Positions 9,349 through 16,790 of a stretch of 21,291 bases of DNA are shown piece after piece. Below the pieces are notes generated by a model. The model searched no databases. It saw only the letters and a program-made list of their open reading frames with translations, and was not told the DNA's origin. Every line of letters begins with the position of its first letter. The first letter of the stretch is position 1. The stretch covers positions 1 to 21,291 of the forward strand of contig JAUCBJ010005278.1 of assembly GCA_032718475.1 (NCBI GenBank). Direction: 5' to 3'. The position numbers and the translations under genes are program-made. Source of the stretch: Nemertoderma westbladi (taxonomy: Eukaryota; Xenacoelomorpha; Nemertodermatida; Nemertodermatidae).

Positions 9349-9741
9349 GGGTTATTCCACAGATGCGTGGTGGGAGGACATAAGAAGGATAGGTGTCGAG
9401 AGAACCCACCAAAGTACACTGAGACCAATGGGACTGGAGGCCAAACTATGGCCATGAGTACTGGGAGATCTATGAAGCAAAGGACAGTGTTAATGGGAGT
9501 GGTGCCAGTAAAGATAATGGGAGAGGATGGGCGATCGGTAACTACACTTATGTTGATCGACAGTGGGGCAGCATTCACGTTGACAGAAAGCTGGGTAGCG
9601 GATAGCCTACAGTAAAAGATGAGGTCGAGCATGATGGCGGTCACCACCATATCCGCCAAGGATGAAATTCTACCAATGAGAACAGGAAGGTGTCGGATAG
9701 GGGCTGTAACTCCCGATTCCAACTATGGTACACAATACTTA
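9349..9741 (+). pseudogene. BEL zinc knuckle and DUF1758 aspartic protease, truncated
   Basis: The frame containing ATG 9367 carries CVVGGHKKDRC, which is the last three ligands of a CCHC knuckle. The codon at 9355-9357, where element 2 has its first Cys, reads TTC (Phe), so the knuckle is damaged. Downstream come VLMGVVPVKI and LIDSGAAFTL with the DSGA protease active site at about 9559-9570, matching LVDSGAAFTL of element 2. TAA at 9613-9615 interrupts, the same frame resumes with MMAVTTISAKDE, and homology to element 2 stops at about 9725 in a 33-bp minisatellite. The second half of the DUF1758 region, including its TPFGW end, is missing. Confidence 0.85.
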
Positions 9742-9897
9742 CGCTGGGTCAATGGGACCAATACTTACGCCGGGTCAATGGGACCATACATACGCACTAA
9801 TGCCGGGTCAATGGTACCATACATATGCAATAACGCCGGGTCAATGGGACCATACATATGTAGTAATGCCGGGTCAATGGGACCATATAGAGCCTAA
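9742..9897 (+). repeat. 33-bp minisatellite at an internal deletion junction
   Basis: GGGTCAATGG(G/T)ACCA occurs at 9746, 9772, 9805, 9838 and 9871 (spacings 26, 33, 33, 33). Each unit encodes 11 residues (AGSMGPYI type) and stays open. It begins where protease homology with element 2 ends and precedes the third-ORF remnant, so it occupies the site where the RT, RNase H and integrase region is missing. Confidence 0.9.
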
Positions 9898-9913
9898 ATG
9901 GAGTTATGATTAA

Positions 9914-10135
9914 GGGTTAACGGACGTATTAGGGAAACACATGGTAGGAAGAGTAGAGGGGTAGGCCAACCCAGACTGTGTGGTCATTGAACAACAGGTC
10001 AGAGTTTAGGATTTATTGTGAGAGCTTATCCTGCGGGATAAGAATCGTCCAGACGGGCACTACCAGGGGTATGAGTAGGAGGGACACTTGATGGGACCAC
10101 CAGAGAAACGTTATCGAGATATGGTAAATGTACGA
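9914..10135 (+). pseudogene. Remnant of the third ORF (C-terminal region)
   Basis: This stretch is colinear with the C-terminal part of the zinc-knuckle ORF of element 2. Bases 10073-10123 align without gaps to minus-strand 15681-15631 with 35 of 51 matches by my count, and encode EGH..GPP.KRY against EGHSEGPPAKRY. About 71 bp upstream, GAGTTTAGG at 10002 matches the corresponding sequence near 15745-15755, with an RSEF against RGEF reading and a conserved Trp a few residues before it. The reading has several stops and at least one frameshift. The N-terminal exonuclease-like part and the knuckles are absent. Confidence 0.72.
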
Positions 10136-10506
10136 TTTACTATAGTCAGATAGAACCTTTTCCAATTAGCTACTGGGACTGGGTACTACTTGGCTGGAAC
10201 GGGAGGACGAGGTAAAGGACCCAATTACCGCAGTGCGCACGCGTGTGAGGTTGTGTGGGATAACAGGCGTGTAGAGTGAGAATAAAAGGGGTTGAGTATG
10301 AGAGGAGCATGGGAAGGAGGTGCTGGAGTTTGGGGGAAAAGGCAGGAAGTGCATGATCCGAGAGTGGTGGGGGGGCGAGCAGGGAGGAGGATGAGTCCTA
10401 TGGGACTAGTGAGGTGAGGAGGAGGTGAGGAGGTTAGATGATGGTGTCCGGGGAGAAAAATTGAGTGAGAAGATATGGCGATTGTATAAACAGAGATGTC
10501 AGATAA

Positions 10507-10538
10507 CTTGGTACAGCTTCGCTCGCAGAAGTACCAAG
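10507..10538 (+). promoter_or_regulatory. Conserved 3' UTR hairpin A (element 1)
   Basis: CTTGGTAC pairs with GTACCAAG around a loop containing GCTCGC. The counterpart in element 2 (14920-14953) has the same place and loop motif but a different, still perfect stem, so base pairs have changed in a compensated way. Confidence 0.7.
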
Positions 10539-10658
10539 GAAGGGTAGTGAGAACAAACCCACGGGGACTAGTCTGGAACACTTATCCCAAGAAAAATATA
10601 CCACACCACATCTAATACTAGATTGGATTCCAGCGGAATTGGAGCGCACTTTAGGTTG

Positions 10659-10687
10659 ATGCTATCTTCTCACCGGGAAGATAGCAT
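10659..10687 (+). promoter_or_regulatory. Conserved hairpin B next to the polypurine tract (element 1)
   Basis: ATGCTATCTTC-TCACCGG-GAAGATAGCAT is a perfect 11-bp stem with a 7-base loop, directly before the polypurine tract. The same stem-loop is at 14772-14800 in element 2. Confidence 0.85.
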
Positions 10688-10696
10688 GGGGGGGAG
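10688..10696 (+). promoter_or_regulatory. Polypurine tract GGGGGGGAG
   Basis: Purine run immediately before the 3' LTR TGTAAG, the expected primer site for plus-strand DNA synthesis. Element 2 has GGGGGGAG in the same place. Confidence 0.85.
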
Positions 10697-11270
10697 TGTA
10701 AGCAGATCCAATTCGCTGCACCACCCAGCGGAAAATGGGGAATGTGGCTATTTAACAATTATAGTTGGCTAGGTGACATTACTAATATAATGTCACCTAA
10801 CAGCCAACGAAGACAACTACATGGCCAGCCACAAGGAGAGATGAGAGGCTACAAGTCATCTCATGGGGACGAAGGAAGCTAGCACGTGGGTATCAGAGAA
10901 CTGGAAGTGCCAAGGGAGGGAAGAATAGATTAGCCAATGGTGGGGCAGAAAGCCATCTGATTGGGATACATCCATTGGCAAGGCCAAGTACCAAGTAGCA
11001 ATATTCCATATGTGTTACAAATATATCCATAGTTGGTTTGTGTAGAGTTGTGGAAACAAGACGGATTAGACCGTCGTCGTCGTCATTAACCGTGCTATTA
11101 TTGTATTCTGACATTACGAACAACTGCCACTAAAAACTCAGTTATTCTATCAGCCGCCGGCCTTTCAGAAACCACAAGCCTTTCAGCAGCCAACGGACGC
11201 GGCGACGCGTACTATCCAAACGCAAACACACTGGTCGGGATTCCCTCGCCAACTCGGGGATCCCGTCACA
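10697..11270 (+). mobile_element. 3' LTR of BEL element 1 (574 bp, complete)
   Basis: TGTAAGCAGATCC to GATCCCGTCACA, followed by the CTGGA duplication. A strong hairpin at 10765-10807 has an 11-bp perfect inner stem AGGTGACATTA/TAATGTCACCT and an outer TTGGCT/AGCCAA stem. A terminal hairpin is at 11236-11265. A CGT trinucleotide stretch near 11071-11083 reads as CAT-rich in the 5' LTR. Confidence 0.92.
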
Positions 11271-11275
11271 CTGGA
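11271..11275 (+). repeat. Target-site duplication CTGGA, right copy
   Basis: Identical to 5071-5075 and directly after the terminal CACA. Confidence 0.9.
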
Positions 11276-11465
11276 AATCGCAAACTTGTACTTTTTGGTG
11301 ATGGGTACGAAATTTGGTGCTAGCCCCAAAATTTGCCTAATTATTCCGAAAAATACAAGTAGCAATGATTTGGCATATTAGAAATGTATTCCATTAGAAT
11401 CAGCACCCTAGAAAACCTGAAAATGTGAATTTATAGCATCGTATAATTGAATTTAAAATATATAG
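11276..11465 (+). repeat. 164-bp-family repeat, right flank of BEL element 1
   Basis: Continues the repeat split by element 1. It matches 13696-13880 nearly throughout (GTACTTTTTGGTGATGGGTA, ATTTGGTGCTAGC, GCATCGTATAA), with about 13 differences in 185 positions by eye. Confidence 0.85.
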
Positions 11466-11467
11466 GA

Positions 11468-11502
11468 GGGGGGGGGTCAATATGACACCCCCCCCCCCCC
11501 CC
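11468..11502. repeat. G-run/C-run palindrome around TCAATATGA
   Basis: Nine G, then TCAATATGACA, then fifteen C. The core matches 12732-12750, and a weaker version lies near 862-884. Confidence 0.75.
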
Positions 11503-12726
11503 AGGTATTTGTAAAATATTTTATAGCTCAGTTACTACAGTAATAGGGTTAATGAAATATCATATCGCGATCGTGTCATTCTGTGCGAGGGCGAATCAGG
11601 GGGGTTGTGAAGTCATAACTGAATAATATAGATAGTGGCTAAGCTACTGACACAAAAGTTCGGTTTTTATGTGAAAAGTAATGACAAATAAACCACAGAA
11701 AAGTAGTAGGGTGTTAGCACCCCCAAGGGTACTTACCTCTTCTTTTTGGAGACAACTTACTATCGCGATGATAAATATACCCAATTCAGCACCATTATAC
11801 ATACAGTACTATAGATGCACTTCTTTTGAAAGTCTCATCGAATGTGAATATGGGCTCATTCAAACTGCAATGATCGATTTAGTGGGTGCAGACACCTTCA
11901 AAAGTAGATTTCAGTAAAAAGTTGTTCAGGTATTACTTAAAATGTGAAGGATTCCATAACATCGACATTAACACCTCAATGTAAAATAGGCAGATCAACT
12001 AAACGAATTATACTAAATATTCCACTGGATCAGGAATAGGCTCATTGGAAACACAATGATCTAATTAGTTAGTGTGTATAGATCGAGATATTGTACAAAC
12101 GGGGATGTCACTTTCAACTTCAACTTCATAGCAGCAACACATTGATATATGAATATCCACTAAAAATTATACTTACAATGAATGCTACCATAAGGTCAGG
12201 AATAGACTCACTGAATCCGCAATGACCGATTTAGTTAGTCTAGATACCTTCAAATAAGGAGTGAGTGATAATTTCTAAGATATCGCATGAAAGGTTCAGT
12301 CCTAATTAACCCCCAACCATATGAGTTTCAAAGTGATATTATAATGATATAAACACATCTACTACAAACAATACTTAACTTTCATACTTATTACTTACTG
12401 ATAATCATTATTGATAATTAAGACATGCAATGCTCTGCAATCCTCCTGCAATGCTCTATTTAGTTGGCTGGTGTAAAGTGCAAACACACTTCAAATTTAC
12501 AGTAGAGTATTAATATTATGCATAATATACAGTAGTTATGAGCAAAAAGTATTGGCTAGCTCAGTTTTTTCCATGAATGAGTCGAGTCGAGCTAACCTTT
12601 TCAATTTGTGCATCAATTCAGAAAAATTATCACTCCACTGTAACTTTGGAAGTATAACACAGTACTTTACACCAACCGGTTGAAGGAGCATGTCTCAATT
12701 CTCTAAAGTTAACCCAATTAAACCCG
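11503..12726. repeat. AT-rich non-coding region with a second diverged tandem family
   Basis: No gene seen. A block of the type AATAGRCTCA...GCAATGATCGATTTAGT...ACACCTTCAAA recurs near 11845, 12034, 12205 and, more diverged, 12440, about 170-240 bp apart. The short ORF at 11681-11917 only spans one such unit. Confidence 0.45.
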
Positions 12727-12763
12727 GGTGGGGTCAATATGACCCCCCCCCCCCCCCCCCCCC
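12727..12763. repeat. Palindrome GGGGTCA-ATA-TGACCCC with poly-C tail
   Basis: Perfect 7-bp arms around ATA, extended by a 21-base C run to 12763. Preceded by AACCCGGGTG and followed by GTGGGTTTTTTATTAT. Confidence 0.8.
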
Positions 12764-14102
12764 GTGGGTTTTTTATTATAATTCCGAATCAAACGCAGTT
12801 GGGAATCTGAAAGTTTATGACTTTTCCTAAAAATCTATTGTCTTCCTAGTAGTGAAGACCGTTTTCAAAAATATTGGGTAGTTTTCGAGTTATAGTACCA
12901 TTTTTTAACCCTACTTATGGCACTTTTTTTTGAGACGTTTTTTGAAAATTACATTTCATTAAATATTAATTGTAACATCTCTATTTTTGATTTACACAGG
13001 TTTTTTGGTGTTCGCAATTTGATGGAATTCATATAAATTGATATTGATTTAGAAATTTCAAACTTGTTTTTTTCGGCGGGTGCCAAATTTTGGTGCCAGC
13101 ACCAAATTTTAAAATACTGTATGTCAATTTTGTAAATTGATTGAAACTTGTTTTTTACGCAATTTGGGTTTTTTGGGGTTCTGGTTTCGATGAAATACAT
13201 ACGAGTTGCACCAAGCGTATCAAACTTGTATTTTTCGGTGCTGTGTGCAAATTTTGGTGCTAGCACGAAATTTTGAAAATCCATTCAATAGATAAAATTG
13301 CTTGTGACAATTTATTTCTTGTATTTTAGAGGTTTATGGCTGTTCTGAATTCAATGGAATATATAATTATCGAACTAGACATCTCAAACTTGTATTTTTC
13401 GGAAGTGGGTGCAAAATGTGTTGCTAGCACCAAATTTTGAAAACCATCAAATATACCAATTGATTGTGTCACCTTGTTTCTTGGGTTTGTTAGGGTTCTG
13501 AATTCAATTGAATCAGTAAAAATTTCATAAGAATTTTCAAACTTGTATTTTTCGCCGGTGGGTGAAAAATGTTGTGCCAGCATCAAATTTTGGAAAATGA
13601 GTAAATTGATCAGTAGATAGTATCCTATTTTTTCTTGCGTTATACGGGTTTATGAGGGTCCTGAATCCGATGGAATCAATAAAAACAGCACTGGGAATCG
13701 CAAACCTGTACTTTTTGGTGATGGGTACGAAATTTGGTGCTAGCATCAAAATTTGCCAAATTACGCCGAAAAATACAAGTAGCAATGATCTGGCATATTT
13801 GAAATGTATTCCATTAGAATCACCGCCCTAGAAAACCTGAAAATGTAAATTTATAGCATCGTATAAGTGAATTTAATAATTTTGTGTTCTAACTGAAAAG
13901 TGCTGGTTACTTGTTTTTTCCATTTTTTTCCCACGCAGAGAGGACTAAACAAAACAGCCATTTACGGTAATCATATCATTTTTAAATATTTTCCAATGTA
14001 TTTTGCGCCCCAGAAAACCTGTATTGAAAAACAATTAGCCGAAAAATGTAACTTTCAAATTTTGTGAAAATTGTGCACTACTTGTAATTTTGGTGCTGCA
14101 AT
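12764..14102 (+). repeat. 164-bp tandem repeat array with palindromic GGTGCTAGCACC cores
   Basis: Five clear units: the GGTGC(C/T)AGC core starts at 13092, 13256, 13420, 13573 and 13736 (spacings 164, 164, 153, 163). Each unit carries AAACTTGTATTTTTCGG followed by an AAATTTTGGTGCTAGCACC palindrome. 13691-13695 is the unoccupied equivalent of the element 1 insertion point. 13880-14102 continues with the sequence that is inverted at 4455-4800, and ends at TTTTGGTGCTGCAAT, where the LTR of element 2 begins. Short minus-strand ORFs here are repeat translations. Confidence 0.85.
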
Positions 14103-14763
14103 TGTGACGGGATCAGAGATCCCGACCGGGTTAGAAATGTACGCGTCACTGTTCTGCTGGGGGATCGTGCTTGTAACTTTGGCCGAGGCTGTTGGGGAAA
14201 AACAATAAGAGTTTCTGTTGTCTCTCAATATTGATTAACACAGACGATAGTAGCACGTCGGTAGATAATAAGCAGAAAATACAGATTAATTGTTACCGGT
14301 ATGGTGGTGGCGGTCATTAACTATGACCGGTCTGCACTGACTGAACTGAATAACACAACTGACCGGTAAATCAGTGATGTAAGATAATATATGATTAACA
14401 CACATGAATATTGGTTATACCTCCTACCATACTTTGGCCCTCTACCCAATGGATGCTTTTATGTTCCTAACCACGTGCTTCCCTCCCCACTATTGGCTAA
14501 TATACTAATTGTCACTTTGGCACTCCCTGGGAGTGTTTCCCCCCCGCTGCTAGCCTCTACTAGCTGTATTCCCTCCGAGGTGGTTTGACCTCTCACCATT
14601 CTCTGTGGCTTTGGGGCTTGTGTCGCCACCCCCCCCCCCCCCCCCCCAAATGTTGGTTATGAGACGAGATTAATATTGGTAATCACGTATCCCCAACATA
14701 TTGCTAAAATGCTACTGGCCCCATTTTCTGGTGGGTAATGAAGTGGAATTGAATCCGCTTACA
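14103..14763 (-). mobile_element. 3' LTR of BEL element 2
   Basis: On the minus strand it starts TGTAAGCGGATTCAATTCC and ends GATCCCGTCACA. The terminal hairpin is at 14108-14124 (CGGGATC/GATCCCG, 3-base loop). It includes a 19-base C run at 14629-14647. It resembles the solo LTR at 1695-2269 more than the LTRs of element 1. Confidence 0.88.
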
Positions 14764-14771
14764 CTCCCCCC
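14764..14771 (-). promoter_or_regulatory. Polypurine tract of element 2
   Basis: GGGGGGAG on the minus strand, directly before the LTR start TGTAAG. Confidence 0.85.
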
Positions 14772-14800
14772 ATGCTATCTTCCCGGTGAGAAGATAGCAT
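14772..14800 (-). promoter_or_regulatory. Conserved hairpin B next to the polypurine tract (element 2)
   Basis: The same perfect 11-bp stem and 7-base loop as 10659-10687, in the same place relative to the LTR. Confidence 0.85.
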
Positions 14801-15465
14801 CAACCATAAAAGCGCTTCAATTCCGCTGGAACCCAATCTAATATCGGGTGTGGGGTGGAGTTCTTTTCTTGGGGTCAGCTTTCCAGGCCGCCCCCCCTGG
14901 GTATGATATTACTACCCCTCCTTGGTGCAATCGCGAGCTATGTTGCACCAAGGCATCTGGCGTCTCTACAGTCGTGCTTTCTCTTCACACAATTTTCTAG
15001 AACCTCTCTTACTCTCGGACCTCTTTGTCCCTCACTCTCCCTCTCGCAGACCTCGTCGTCCCTTACTTTCTCTCTTACTGTTTGCCCCCCACACGCTCCC
15101 CCGGAATTGCACATTTCTCACCTCCACACATGTCAGCACCTCCCCTCCACACTTCTCTCGTACTCAACCCATCTCTGTTCCCACTCTCGTTTCTTTCATT
15201 GGGTCCCACGCATGTGTGCACCATGCTAGTAAGATCCGTCTAAAGTCTCGTCCGATTGTAGTCAAGTGGTCACCAATCCCAGTAGCTAATTGGAAAAGGA
15301 AGTGTATGACTATAGTACTTACTTTGGTTATATTTATTGTAATTATATTGATTATTTACATACGTACATACTAATTGCACTTAGTTATATTTTGCACTTA
15401 GGAGTTCGCATATATACTCCCAAATGTGGTGCCTTCCAGGCATGCCCACATCTCCCCTCTGAGTC
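14801..15465 (-). other. 3' untranslated region of BEL element 2
   Basis: Purine-rich on the minus strand, without a sense ORF. It is homologous in patches with 10136-10687. Plus-strand Pro/Ser/Leu-rich ORFs here are its antisense. The 15300-15465 part, just after the third ORF, is AT-rich. Confidence 0.7.
14920..14953 (-). promoter_or_regulatory. Conserved 3' UTR hairpin A (element 2)
   Basis: CCTTGGTGCAA pairs perfectly with TTGCACCAAGG around a 12-base loop that holds GCTCGC on the minus strand. Compared with element 1 (10507-10538), TAC/GTA in the stem has become TGC/GCA, a compensated change. Confidence 0.8.
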
Positions 15466-16790
15466 CTAGTTCGCTCCTCCCATCTTCGGGAACCATCTTA
15501 GTTCTTTTCCCCTGTCATCGTCTTGTCTGGGCCGCTTCCTTCCCTCTGGCTTGTCCTCCCTGAGACTCCTCATTCTCGCCATTACTGCCTTGCTAATTCC
15601 CGTGGTCGATTCTTTGGACGCTGGTGTTATCAACTCCTGGTAACGCTTTGCAGGTGGCCCCTCCGAGTGCCCCTCCTGCTTCCCCCTGGTAGCGTCCCAC
15701 AAGATCTTTTTCATCGTTTGCGGCATGTGCTCCATCAGAAAATCCCTAAACTCTCCTCTGTTTTCTGGTGTCCATGTATCCAAATACCTCTGCGTGTTGA
15801 TGACTCCTCCATACGATGCCGCTGTCGCTACCTCCTGGTATGTGAATGACAGTCTCCTCTTAATAATCTCCAGATGGGCTTCCTGATTGATGTTGAAGAA
15901 ACCCCACCAGAACTCATGGGCCTTCATCCTCTGTCGCATCATAACGCCGACGTCGGCCCACTCCTCGAAGATCTTAAACTTCTCCTCATCGTCCATCCAG
16001 TCGCACTGGCGCCCATAGGGCCCTCGGAAGTTACACTTTGAGCAGCGGTTGTGCAGCCTCGGACATGCTCCCATCCTATGGCTCGACTCGAGGCAGTAGA
16101 GGCAACTCATCCCCTTTTGAAATCGATACAAACAGCTCTTTTCCTGGTGAGTCAGCCTCCCGCAGTAATCACAGCCGTGTATCAATGCATCCCGCCCCAA
16201 GTAGTCTTTTGCCCAGAGCAATCTCCTAGGTCTGTGGAGCCGTTGGTAGGCAAAATTCTGGACATTAACGTCTCTATCCATATCCATGTCCTCCTCCCGC
16301 CTTGGCATTGTCTCCCCAAACACTACCCATGGTGCCGTTCCCAGCTGCTCTCCCAACCTGATGATGCTCCCCGCGAAATCCATCGCCGGCTCCTCGTGCA
16401 CCCAGGTCCGCTTGCCAGGTTTATCCCAGAAGGCCCTCGCCCCGCTGGCCGTCACCACCCTCCCGCCCACCCAGTCCGTATCTGAGTGGCCGATCCTCTC
16501 GATGGGCGGCATCTCGTCGAACTTGTCGTCATCTTCCTCCCTCGCCGGGAGTGCATCCAGACCCGGTATCCCGGTAGACCCACTGTGCCCCTTTCCGCCT
16601 TGGCTTCCGCCCATAACTCTCCACCCTTCCTGTTCCCTTGGTCTCTTTCTTTGAAATTGCCTTCAGAGCCCACTGGCATGGGCATCACTTGCAATCCCGA
16701 TGTCGACTGTTTCGGCGATTCTTCCGTCCATCCTAGCTCCTCCCCCAGAAACTCGCCCGAGCTCCCTGATCCCCACCTCAGCTCGTCCAA
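15466..16790 (-). CDS. Third ORF, C-terminal part: zinc-knuckle protein
   Basis: The 382-codon ORF from ATG 16614 to the stop at 15466 is the longest intact ORF in the window. After an acidic, Gly-rich start it holds three tandem knuckles: C148-C151-H156-C161, C171-C174-H179-C184 and C191-C194-P199-C204, the last with Pro in place of His. Such knuckles bind single-stranded nucleic acid. A Trp/Phe-rich helical region follows (HEFWWGFFNINQEAHLE), then a basic tail rich in Lys/Arg. A different frame open at 16790-16452 continues the upstream exonuclease-like part and overlaps it, so a frameshift probably lies in 16614-16790. It is not gag, which lies upstream at 20062-21291. It lies between the integrase remnant and 3' LTR, and its tail is conserved in element 1 (about 9975-10123). 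No signal peptide or membrane segment, so not an envelope protein. Confidence 0.75.

Larger units (their letters stand above)
10136..10687 (+). other. 3' untranslated region of BEL element 1
   Basis: Purine-rich, no credible ORF. It is homologous in patches with 14772-15300 (minus): CCAATTAGCTACTGGGA at 10162-10178 against 15277-15293, the GAGTATGAGAGGA(G)-type block, and the two hairpins listed separately. Confidence 0.75.
5076..11270 (+). mobile_element. BEL/Pao LTR retrotransposon, element 1 (internally deleted)
   Basis: LTR ends at both sides, a 5-bp target duplication, a DUF1759-type gag region, a damaged CCHC knuckle and a DUF1758-type aspartic protease identify a BEL/Pao element. The order is 5' LTR lacking its last 103 bp, a long gag leader with coiled-coil and Asn-rich parts, DUF1759 region, knuckle, protease, 33-bp minisatellite, remnant of a third ORF, 3' UTR with two hairpins, polypurine tract, full 3' LTR. 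RT, RNase H and integrase are absent. By manual count the LTRs differ at about 40 of some 470 aligned positions plus indels, so the copy is old. Every coding part is broken. Confidence 0.92.

Noticed and set aside
9099-9722. 207-codon minus-strand ORF
   Set aside because: Antisense shadow of the gag end and protease of element 1, whose sense reading has clear homology to element 2.
9742-9897. CRISPR-like array of regular repeats
   Set aside because: Units are contiguous 33-bp minisatellite copies without variable spacers, in a eukaryotic retroelement.
11681-11917. 78-codon plus-strand ORF
   Set aside because: It lies within one unit of a diverged tandem family, and its protein resembles nothing recognisable.
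14855-15374. Overlapping plus-strand Pro/Ser/Leu-rich ORFs
   Set aside because: Antisense of the purine-rich 3' UTR of BEL element 2; the matching part of element 1 gives similar antisense ORFs.
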